From Drechmeria coniospora (lineage: Eukaryota > Ascomycota > Sordariomycetes > Hypocreales > Ophiocordycipitaceae): a DNA stretch of 64,000 nt. The position numbers were made by a program, and so were the translations under genes. The stretch is taken from contig NC_054389.1 of NCBI RefSeq assembly GCF_001625195.1, positions 2,046,001 to 2,110,000 on the forward strand, in the 5' to 3' direction. Positions 13,304-23,612 of the stretch are shown in pieces. A model generated the notes under the pieces. It was not told the origin of the DNA. It did no database searches and worked only from the letters and a program-made list of their open reading frames with translations. Each line of letters starts with the position of its first letter. Position 1 is the first letter of the stretch.

Positions 13304-13598
13304 TCATCGGGCTGGCTTCTCGACGGGGATGACGCGCGGTGCCCACTTGCGCAGGTCCTCCTTGTCCTGCTCTGAGGGGGTGTAGCCAAACTTCTCCTCG
13401 GCGCGGTCGGCGAGATGGAGACCAAGGACGCCCCAGGCGAGGAGGCCGACGCCGACGCCGAGGCGGGTCTTTGGGGAGAGATTCCTGTAGGCTCTGACGA
13501 TGAAGGAAAAAGGGAAGATCAAAAGTCAGCGGCAGGGGTCGTTGAGGGTGAAAGGACGGCATGGCTCGGGGGGGAGGTGCGGTTCAGTACTTGAACAT
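13304..13598 (-). CDS. Small single-pass membrane protein, 65 residues
   Basis: Two exons on the minus strand, 13598-13591 and 13493-13304, are joined over a 97-bp intron (gtactg...cgtcag). The product starts MFKAYRNLSPKTR, has one hydrophobic helix at about residues 13-31 (GVGVGLLAWGVLGLHLA), then a charged tail with EEKFGYTPSEQDKEDLRKW. A basic N-terminus, one helix and a short acidic/basic tail would fit a small mitochondrial or ER membrane protein, but I cannot assign a function. The first exon codes for only 8 nt; the frame stays open upstream to 13955, so a longer N-terminus is possible. Exon 2 is much better supported than exon 1. Confidence 0.6.
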
Positions 13599-14825
13599 GA
13601 TGTATGGCGGCGGCCGCGTTTGCCTGGGGGGGGATGTAGTGCTGCAGTTCCTCCCCGTGCATGTGCCGCATGTGCCGCGAGGAGCCCTGGCGGAAGGGGG
13701 TGCGGGCGTCGAAGCGGCGAGGTGGGCGGAACGATATCGTGAGGCGGAGGGTAGGTTGGTGACGTTGGGATGGGATGATGATGGCTTGTGGTGAAATTTG
13801 GGATTGGATGAGGTTGCTGGGGTGGGTCGCGGCCGTGACTTGGCGGCAGCACAGGCAGCCACGAGGGCTTCAGGTAAGAACGAGTCAAGTTCAAGAGGCC
13901 ACAGACGACGACATTTCAGAATGCACCGTCCCGGCTGCCATCTCAGCTGCACCATCTCCCTTATCCATCAGCCATATCTATTCCTCGCGGCATTCTCCGA
14001 CCTTGGGAAATGGAGCTGTCCTTTCAAGCAGGTCGGCCTAGTGCAGTCTCCTCGGCATGCCTCAAGATGGTCCTTTCTCCCATCGTCTTGAACCTACCCT
14101 AGATTCATCACGCACTGGCACAGCGCATGCCATTAGCATAGACGAGTAAGTATACGCAGATGGACATGCCTGTACATGTGCGGAGGAGTGTAAGGCATGG
14201 CCTTGTGTGGCGGCGAGCGTCTTGCAATGGGGAGGGCAAATAGGCTTCCCCCTGTCAACATGTCGCACAGGAGCTTGACACGCCTCCAACGGCCGGTTTC
14301 GACGGCTTCAGGGGAAAAGTGTGAAGGGCTGCTCCTCTTTCACCGTACCGCCTCATCAGGAAACTTCAGCTGCACCGCTGACCACCCACCCTCCACGCCT
14401 GGCAGGTGGAAGTGGGCCAGCCGCCCCGTTGTCGCCGCGAGCGCGGTAGGGGGGGGGATCCGGTGGTCGGGCAGCCGATTTTGACGTCCGTTATGGCTGC
14501 GGCGCAGCAGTATTATTACCGCAAGAATACGTCCTTGGACATTCGAGGTGATGAGGAGCATAGTCCTTCATGTACAGTACTTGTATATTTCCTCCGATGC
14601 ATGTGCATGTACGGATACTTGTACCCGGATACGCAGGTGTACTTGCTTGGATACATGGGTGTACTTGTATAGACATGGGCATATCCACATAAATCGACGG
14701 GGGGAGTACGCGTGCACCTAGAATAGCCATCTTGGGGGCGTGGTCGGCGGGTGGGACGAGCGGACGGGAGAACAAAGGCAAATGGTATCCATCGTACTTG
14801 GTGGCGACGTGCATGATGCGTGACC

Positions 14826-14890
14826 ATGGATGGATGGATGGAGGGATTGGATGAAGGGATTGGATGGAGGGATGGATGTATGGATTGACG
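14826..14890. repeat. GGAT-rich simple repeat
   Basis: Tandem atgg/ggat units (atggatggatgg, ggattggatg) form a low-complexity stretch. A similar short run occurs at 22648-22668. This is microsatellite-like and there is no sign that it is telomeric. Confidence 0.7.
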
Positions 14891-16490
14891 AGGATTGGGA
14901 ATCGCGCATCCGACGAACGGACCCTGAAGGTTCGTCCAGGGGAGGGAGGGGGCCGAGGAGATGTGGCCTTCGTTTCGCACACGGGCGCCGGGACAGAATG
15001 CACCAGATATTATGGCTTGCTGGCATGTATTCGTAACGTTTGCAATTCGGCAGGATTCCAAGGAGATGATGGATACTGATGGCCGACGAGGGAGGGACAG
15101 CGAGGGCCCCTACCGCTGCTGATAGTCTGCAGGCTGTACGCGAGCACATGCACCGCCAGTTTATGAGTGGACGAGTAAGAGCAAGACAGCGAAAATGACG
15201 AGATGACGGCAGAGTCGTGCTCTCAGGGGTCCGCAAAGAGTGGATGCGGAACAATGAACGGTAGACGATGAGTGATGCACGATGAACGAACGATTCTGGG
15301 GCTCGTGCGTTATTGACGCCAACGCCACGAGATGCTCTTGCTTTTCATCCTGGCGCCGGGTGGGGGAGGTGGGCCCTCGGAAGGAACCCATGGCTGCACA
15401 TGCGCATACTGGTACAGTACATGCACGGTACAGAACTTACAGTACAGTACTTGTAATAGGTGCATGTACTTGGGTACGTGCCCTCGTGTTTGAGCACGAA
15501 TAGCACGAATAGCACTGCTTCGTAGTACTCCGTACCGTACATGCACACGTACAGGACGACGAGCATGCTTACATGTACAATATTTGCACAAGTACAACTG
15601 CGTGTCAGACGTACTCAGGGTACGCGTAGGTGTTCAGTATGTTCGTTGTACTCCGTACAGTACTTACATTCTTGCGGCCACGTGAGTAGGTGTACTCTGT
15701 ACATGTACTTACATGCCATACTCATACTCCGTACACCTAGGTACACACAACCACAACTAAGTTCTAGGTAAGTACGTGTAATACCGAGTACCTCTTATTT
15801 CTACGATGAAAATGCACCACCATAAGCCAACAAGTATTCCGTACACCCTCCTGACCTGGGTACTGGACATGTATCCGTCTGTACTGCAGTATTCCTTGCT
15901 TCTGGCGCATGTGCTTGTACTCGCATGTATTCGAACAACAAGAGCTCTCGCCAACTACTAGGTAGGTACCTGTCGGTATTATCAATGGTGCACCATCGGT
16001 TCTGGCACTCTGGCATGTACAATTGTGCGCGTGCTAAGTCCAACCGCAGGTACTTCATCGCCATACGACAACCGGCAGCACAGCGTGCCACCAAGCTACG
16101 GTGCAGCACGCTCAGCATCTGCCATTGCTGCTCACGAGTACAATTACTCGGTACCTACCTACCTAGTAGTAGGTACTAGAGGTACCTACCTCCTAGAATG
16201 ATACCTGTAGCTGGTCTGGAGCACGGATAGCATGGATGGTATCGTCGGTTAGCCGACACTGACCTCATTCGCGTATCTCTCATTCTCGTGAAGAGGAATC
16301 CTGTACTGACGATTCGGCTTCGGGGAAAAAGCCAAGCAAGGAGGGCCGTCGACTCCCCTGGCCGACCTGCTCCCACTGGAATGCGCAATCTGCGAGACTG
16401 TCGCGGACGCGTTGCTCACTAGGCGAGCCTGTTGGGCCTCATGCTCACGGCAGCACTGTCCGTGTACTGTTGCCGGGCACAGCACACCCA

Positions 16491-16526
16491 CACGTACAAG
16501 TACACGTACAGGTACACGTACAAGTA
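16491..16526. repeat. Three tandem 12-bp units built from cacgtacaagta
   Basis: The units are cacgtacaagta, cacgtacaggta and cacgtacaagta, directly adjacent. This is the GTAC vocabulary organised as a small tandem repeat. Confidence 0.8.
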
Positions 16527-18419
16527 CATGTTTGGAGAACCCACCGGAAAGCACGCGTGCGGATACTCGCAACCAGTTGTACATGTACATGTCCAGCAGG
16601 ACTGGATCGTGGAGTCGTGCATCTGGGGTGGCTGACGCCTACAAGGTAGAAATGTAAAACAGCATTGCCACCAACGTGTCAGGATGTGCCTCCTACCACG
16701 ACCTTTCAATATTTGTCATGGCAAACTGTTCCCGCCTTCTCACCTACTCATCATTCTTCCTCGCCGGCAGAACCTGGATGCGTCCGTGCGACATGGTGGA
16801 GGAAGGGAGGGAGGGAGAGGGAGGGCGGCGGTTTGCGAAACATGGGGGCGAAGATGTAGGTATGCAAGTACGTACGGAGTACGGAGTACTTGTTTTCTTA
16901 CTTCGGCAAGCAGAGAGGGGAGAGGGTTGCAAGGTAGGCACCTCGGAGGGAGGAATGCTGGCGACTGGCGGCCGATGATTGACTGGATGTGATGGCGCTT
17001 GGAAGTTGACGGACGTCGACGTTCCAACCCACTGCAGACGCTGGCAGAGCTTCCAGGGCCAGGCGTTGGCATGGTTCCTCTGCGGCCAGCCAAGACGGAG
17101 CGAAATATCGCTGTCGGTCTTTTCGCAGGCCCCAAGGTGAAGTACATGCGAGTTGGAGTTCAGGACGCGCAGGTAGGTGTGTAATAGTTGCAGCACGGAA
17201 GTACTCCGTACGTCCTCCGCACATCCAAGTGCAATGGTTCATTCATTTCTAGCAAGTACTTCAAGTCGTGCCAGTAGAGACAGGTGCTGTACGAGTACGG
17301 GTCTTTATCATGTTACTGCTCTGCAAGTACGGAGTACACCTACGGATGATGACAGCACTTCCATAAACGAGTATAAATCCATGCACCGGTACTGCACGCC
17401 GACAACTGCTATTAGACCATTAATGCAGTCAGCGCTCAAGTATTACTTTGTTTATAGGAGGGAGGCACCTGTGCGGGAAGAAGAGCCAGCATCAGTCCTG
17501 AGTGCTCAGTACCAGGTACCTGTGATAGGTACCTACGTACTTGGTAACCGCAGTCCTGGGAGGAAAAGTCGATGCAGTGATGTGGCCATGACAAGGCCAC
17601 GTCGGAGCCGGCACGAAAACCGGGAGCGCATTCCAGCGAACCGACGTCGACGAGGGCAGGGCAGCGAAAACACTCGCGCACCACTCATCTCCTGTCATTC
17701 ATGCCTGTCATCACCTTCCGGCATCACAGTTGGTCCTCGCCGTGACGCATGAGCGGCATTGCTGCCGGTCGATGACTATATATGAGTTGGTGTGGCACCC
17801 AAGTAGAAGAAGGTACCTGGTACCTGACACGGACGGGCCGCTTGTACTCGCGCCCATGGCCGTGGGGTGCCGGTCGCATTCTTGCACTTTGGATCGGCGC
17901 TGTGGGGACGGGCAATACCTGATTGTGGTGGCCCTTAGCATCGCTGCTAGTGCTGCGTACTTGGTGCCGGTAGAGCCACCAAACCTTACCGAGGTGCCCT
18001 AGGCCCCGGCACGATGCCCGGTGCGTTGCAGGCATCCCCGCTGCCCACCGCGAGCGGCACAGCACTAAAGCGAGTGCCCAAGAGAGGAGCCAGCGATTGG
18101 ACCGGCCACCATCATTACCGGCCAGCTACCTAGGTAAGTAGTAGCCAGGTGCCCAGCGAGACACGGGATGGGTGGACGGACCTAGGACCAGTTGCCCGCC
18201 ATGTGCCTGTCGTGTCCCAGTGGCCGCGAGAAACGGTAACTACTGGTGCTGTACTCGTGCTTGCGGCTGTGAGCAAAGTACTCCGTAAGCACTGGACAAT
18301 TGTTCGTCCTTGGGCGTGTCTCGCACTCGACCTTGTGCAGCAGGCACGGTAGCATACGCCTCGCGTCTCATCCAACTACAAAGCACAAGTACCGTAGGGA
18401 CCAAGGCTCCAACACTGGA

Positions 18420-18528
18420 CACCTACTGCACCTACTGCACCTACTACACCTACTGCACCCACTGCACCTACTGCACCCACTGCACCTACTGCACCCACTG
18501 CACCTACTGCACCCACTGCACCTACTGT
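18420..18528. repeat. 9-bp minisatellite, about 12 copies
   Basis: Tandem cacctactg and cacccactg units run without spacers. In the second half the two variants alternate regularly, giving an 18-bp higher-order period. The array is open in several frames (Leu/His/Pro or Thr/Tyr/Cys repeats), but no gene model includes it. It is probably a variable-number tandem repeat. Confidence 0.9.
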
Positions 18529-19480
18529 GCTACTTCCACTACGAATACAAGCACTACGACTAGTAGCCACTCGCCTGGTGGTGTGCAGTAATTCAGTGAG
18601 CGTACTACCTGCTTCTAGTGGTGCACAGTACCCCAGGGGCGCATGCGAGTGTGTCCTAGGTACCTCAGTACGTGTGCACCTACTGTACAGTAGGTGTTGG
18701 GTACCAAGGTACAAGTAAGCGTTTGCACGTCGCACTCGCGTTTGTATCTTTATTCGCCCCCAACCTTTCGCTCCAGCACAACAAATGCCGCCTCGTGGAA
18801 TTTTCCCTCACTGTGCCCGAGATCCGAGGATGATGGCTGCACTTAATCTCTCAGGACTCCTTGTTGTTTCTGCCGTCAATGCTTCTCGTATTCCAGGCCG
18901 CCATCCACCTAGAAGCACTCTATATGTACACGCACGGTTCGAGTCTTGCCATGCACTGAAGGACTGTCGGGACCCCTGCTCCGTTTCCGAGGTACCTGGC
19001 ACGAGTACGACTCATGCGGAGCAAAAAGTACAGGACGGTACCGTGCTGTGCTTGGGCTGTGCATGCCCAAGACCCAACACATACCCAGTACCAAATTAGT
19101 ACCGGTTCTTACTAGACCCAACTTGATCCATCTCACCGAGAGCAGAAGGGCAGGCGCTGTGGAGGCCAAGCCGACTGGGATCCTCCCCCCCCACGCCCGC
19201 CCCGGCATTCATTCGCTGTTCCCTCCATCAGCTTGCTGTCTGTCAACGTTGCACCTCGACTCGACTCTCATCCCAATCCATACTCCGACCACCAACCGCC
19301 AACTGCCAACCTCTCACCTCCCACCTCCAATCCGGCAACCTCCCTCCGACCTCGACCTCCCACCACCATCCGCCATCGCCGCAACGCACACCCCTCGGCT
19401 CTGGAGGGCCGGCTTCCTCCCCGCCTTGCTCCCCGATTGACGCTTCCTCTCTGCCGCGTCTTCGCCAGCGACGACGGGCG

Positions 19481-22208
19481 ATGACGGGCGACGGCAGAGA
19501 CAAGACTTCCTCGAGTCGCCCATCGTCCACCATGCAGCGCGTCTCGACCTTTCTCCCCTCGTGGGAACGGAGACATTCCAACTCCACCTCGAGCACCAAG
19601 TCGGCCACCAGCAAATCCACCGGCGGTCTGTTCGGCTGGGGAAAACGCAGCAGCGCCTCGAGCACCACGTCCAACACGACTCCCCATTCCCCTCGCCTTC
19701 CCGCCAAGATCAGCATCGCTGCCGCCAACGATGATCGAGTCCAGCGCGAGGTATTCTGGCCTGCGACCCTCGACATCGAGTGCGACAGGGCCGCGCGCAT
19801 CTTGAAATCATTCTGCAGTACGTAGCATCGCCCGGCGACGAGGACGAGACGGCAGAAGGCCTTTGACTTCCATCACGCCCCCCCGCGGTATATCTCTCTG
19901 TTGGTTTTGCGTGTGCTGACCTTTCGTCCGTTCCTCCATTGAAGCCGATGGATATCTAGCCCCCATCGACGCCCCGCCGGCCGAGGAGGAGGTGCCGACG
20001 CCGACCTCGACGACCGACCCTCCCCCGACGCCCCTCTTCGTGACCAAGAAGATACCCAAACGTGTGATCCAAAATGCGGCGGGAATCGCCGTCTTCACCT
20101 GCATGCGCAGCGGCCTGTGGATGACAGGATCCGGAGGCTCTGGCATCCTCATCGCTAGGAAATCCGACGGAACCTGGTCACCCCCGTCCGGCATCCTCCT
20201 CCACACCCCGACACTCAGCTTCATCATCGGAGTCGACATCTACGACTGCGTCCTCGTAATCAACAACCTATCCGCCCTCGAATCCATCTCTCGCCGTCAC
20301 GTCACCCTCGGCGATGACGTTGGCCTGACCAACGGACCCTCCGTCACCCTCGACTCGGACGAGGCACACATCAAGTGGAAGGAGCTCGGCAACACCGTCT
20401 TGGCCTACATGAAAGCCCGAGGCCGCCACCAGGCCGTCAACCTCAACGGCTGCATCCTGACGGAGCGGGGGAACGAAAACGAGCGCTTCTATGGCGACCA
20501 CGTCACCCAGATGGACATCCTCGCCGGCAACGTGGCCCGCCACGTGCAAGAAACGGCCCCGCTGTTCGAGGTCATCAAGCTGGCCGAGGGGAGGACCGAT
20601 TTCGACGCCGCCATCATTCACAGGACGGCTGTGCAGCCGGCCCCCGGCGACGCCGTCATCGCGACCCCAAGGTCCGTCTCGGCGTCCCCGCGCCTCGCCT
20701 TTGGTCAGCCGCAGGCCGACGACCCAGACCCCTTTGGCGTGCTCGCCCTCGAAATGGCCGGCTTGGAGATCCGAGAAGCAGGCACCCGCCTGAGGCCGCC
20801 AAGCTCTCAGTTCGAGTACGGTCCGACGCCGCTGAGCCCCGCCATGTCCAAGTTTAACCGGCAGAGCGTCGAAACCGCAGCCACCCGTAGCAACCGCGCC
20901 AGCGTCGTGTCCATCAGGACGGCGAGGAGCGACGCGGCCACCAAGATCGGCCCGGCCGACACGCCGGAGACGACGCCCATCTCCGGCCAGAGCGATGACG
21001 AGCAAGGTACCGCCGCCGTAAACCCCATTCCGGAGATCAAGGAGGCCGACGAGGTCGACTATACCAGAGTTGACCTCACCCCTCTGGGGAGCCTCGGCGA
21101 GGTCCATTCCATGGGCGTGGAGCCCGCCGAACCCGCCGCCGAGCCCGCGAGCACCTCAACTGAGGAAAGATGTGGGGACGGCCAAAATTCTGCCGCCTCC
21201 GGCCGCCCTGCCGACGATTCACCTAGCGCCCCCTCGACTGAAGATGAAGTGGAAGAGAAGGGAGCGGAAGAGAAGGGAGCGGAAGAGGAAGAAACGAAGA
21301 CCAGCAGCCTTGATGATGAATCGGATGACTCGGACGACATGGAGGACGAGGAACCCGTCGTCTTCGAGGTCGCCGCCGCCCAGCCGGCGCGTGCTCAGCT
21401 CATTCCTTCCCGAGTGATCCAAGCCAAGGGCAACATGGTCACCATTCATAAGCGGGTGGCCCCTCCACTGCCGAAGAGAAGCCCGGCCAGGCACCCCCGC
21501 TGCAGCCAGGACGAGATGGGTACCGAGATGGCCAGCGTGCAAAGCCCATTGCGGCAGGCCTTCAGCGAGGCGGACTTGAAGAACGCCGAGGATGAGGACG
21601 AAGCGCGACCTCGCAGCGCGGCGCCCGACGATGCGAGTTCGCGCGACGGCAGTGCGGAGGAGGTGGAGGTCGCAGTGAGCCGAGCCGGCATAGCCACCGT
21701 CGCCGTTGATGCCGCTGGTGACGGCCAGTCCGACTCCTCAACCTCGAGGGAGCCCAGCACGGACGATACCGTCACCGAGGACGCTCAACCGGCGCAGTCA
21801 GGGATTGGAATGGCCCTCACCGCCGACGACGATGAAGAGGCGGAGGATTTGCGCGGGGATGAGAAGGAGACGGTCGAGACCAAGGACGACAATACTGTCG
21901 GCCCAAACGGCGAGGAGACGGATGCGACCAAGGATGTGGTGGAAAACACCGACGACTGCGACGGCCTCATGGACGATTCTCCGGCCGACCAAACGGATTC
22001 GACGATCCACAAAAGTCACGCGTCGTCCATTTGCACGGGCGGCACCGAGGACCGTTGGAGCTGCGACGGCTCCTCCTTGACGGCCTCGACGTTGGAGCGG
22101 CCGCATTCGAGAGCCGAGGAGATGACGGAGGAAGACACGCCCAAGAAGCTGGCCAAGGAGGTCGACTCGCCGAATGCCCTTGGTAGGCTAGCTCTGACCG
22201 CAGTTTGA
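19481..22208 (+). CDS. Ysc84/SYLF-domain protein with long acidic tail
   Basis: Predicted cortical actin/endocytosis protein. Two exons, 19481-19817 and 19945-22208, are joined by a 127-bp intron with branch point tgctgacc. They give 866 residues. The junction produces FCTDGYLAP, a hallmark of fungal Ysc84-like (DUF500, SYLF) proteins, which bind lipids and actin in yeast. The SYLF domain spans about residues 110-330, with IPKRVIQNAAGIAVFTCMRSG and a Gly-rich GSGGSG loop. The remaining ~530 residues are disordered, Ser/Pro/Glu-rich, and include a Lys/Glu run near 21250-21300. No SH3 domain, which yeast Ysc84 has at its C-terminus, is seen. An alternative start at 19532 (MQRVSTFLPSW, in context caccatg) is equally credible and would remove 17 residues. 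A CT-rich leader precedes the gene. Confidence 0.87.
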
Positions 22209-23612
22209 ACGCAGCCGACGATGACTTGATGACGTATTGTTACGCGCCGACGGCGGACCGGGATCAAGGACAGGGCAGCATGATTTTTACACATGACGAT
22301 ATCTTTTCATAATTTTGCGTTGGCTTCGCCCAAGAACGACTTCATTCTTGTCCATAGTCATTGGGTTGGCGCTGCAAAATGGAGATGCAAGAGGAACACG
22401 AAGATTACGGCGATACTGAATTGGCGTTTGGGTTTGGACAGGCTGATGATATGGTCCAAGATGGGCTGGACGCATTCGGGCGCATTCGGGCGCGTCATGG
22501 AGCGGCGCCTTGGTCGAGATTCGACGCGACATATATTCGGCTCTTTCTGCCGCACGATGCGGTAATGGGAGAGAGAAAGGAGAGGCGGGTGAGCGTCGGC
22601 GTGGCATGTCCGAGGCCGATTGCAACGAGCGAACGGCTCGATGGACGAATGGATGGATGGATGGATGAATATATAAATAGATGGGGCATGAGCCGAGCGT
22701 GCCATAAACGCATCGGAGAGGGGGCAAGAGGCAAAATATACCTTGAAGTTTCTTTGAATATGCAGTCTGGCTTAGGAGCAGGAGTCATCCTTGACCAACG
22801 TTGACAGGCCGGGCCCCTTGCTTTCATTCCCATTCATTCTGCGTGAGACTGCACACGCTTAGGCCCAAACTGCAGGCACTCCATTGCAGGATCCAGGGAA
22901 TGTCGAGTAGGTATACAGCACGTGCGGCAAAATACGACATACAAACACTAGAATGGTCCCGAGTTGAGTAGTTGTCCATGCACAAGAACCCATTCATTAG
23001 GCCTCATACAGTATATCCAGCCTGGCCGATCGTGTGGCTGGTTAGGTTCTGGAGGCAGTACTGTGTGGAAGGTGGACTCGTACTGTACGTAGACCGCTGA
23101 ATGTGCACCCACAAGTATGTACGTACTTATCTATACTAGTGCGGCGCAGTATAAATTGGTGTATGTACTTAGTTGCAAGTACTTACGGATACAACACAGT
23201 ATGATTACTTGCTCATGCACTCTCAACTGCCGCACATCGTACACGCCACCCAGAGCAACAGGTTGTATTAGGTAATCCGAGTCTTGCCAGCGGCAGACAC
23301 TCAAGGCATCGCGCAGGCGGGAAGACGAGGCTCACGACAGCCGCGCCCGTCAGGTCTACCATCGTTGCGAGAAGCTGTCTCAAGCGGTTTGCAGCACGTT
23401 CGACTTCAGCATCAGCGTCACCAACGGGGCTATAGCTATCGCACCCGATCCTGCTGTCACGCGGACCCTGCCTCGGACTCGCACTTTTTTCTCTCGCCGT
23501 TCATTTCCTCTTCGCGGGCAAAAGCGAAAGCAAGAAACAGCATCGCCCCCTCCCAAACCCGAGCAAGGAAAAGACCGCGACAGCGACAGCGGCTTGCGCC
23601 TCGAAGGCCGCC
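22209..23612. other. Intergenic region between Ysc84-like gene and Arp9
   Basis: No gene is supported. It holds the 3' flank of the Ysc84-like gene, a short atgg microsatellite at about 22648-22668 followed by an AT-rich tatataaatag, and a GTAC-rich stretch from about 22900 to 23280. The last 300 bases are the likely promoter and leader of the Arp9 gene. Confidence 0.6.

Larger units (their letters stand above)
13599..19480. other. Gene desert with GTAC words and simple repeats
   Basis: No gene is supported here. The left part (13.6-15.3 kb) is GC-richer with few GTAC words. From 15.4 to 19.1 kb the gtac/tgta vocabulary dominates again. A GGAT-rich low-complexity stretch lies at about 14826-14890, a 12-bp triplicate at 16491-16526 and a 9-bp minisatellite at 18420-18528. 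A 104-codon frame at 18785-19099 has a weak hydrophobic start but no other support. From about 19200 to 19480 the DNA becomes CT-rich and is probably the leader of the downstream Ysc84-type gene. Confidence 0.6.

Noticed and set aside
12421..13425. 334-codon minus-strand frame spanning two gene ends
   Set aside because: Overlaps the 3' end of the zinc-finger gene and the small membrane-protein exon; no motif.
13599..13955. N-terminal extension of the 65-residue protein up to 13955
   Set aside because: In-frame but low-complexity Pro/Ser/Arg; the only internal Met is the one chosen. Kept as an uncertainty, not as a call.
14826..14890. Telomere-like repeat
   Set aside because: Units are ggat/atgg, not TTAGGG, and lie inside the contig between genes.
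18420..18528. CRISPR-like array
   Set aside because: The unit is 9 bp with no spacers, in a eukaryotic genome; it is a minisatellite.
18785..19099. 104-codon frame with a hydrophobic start and several Cys
   Set aside because: Hydrophobic stretch is not at the first Met, the rest contains gtac-word translation, and there is no family resemblance.
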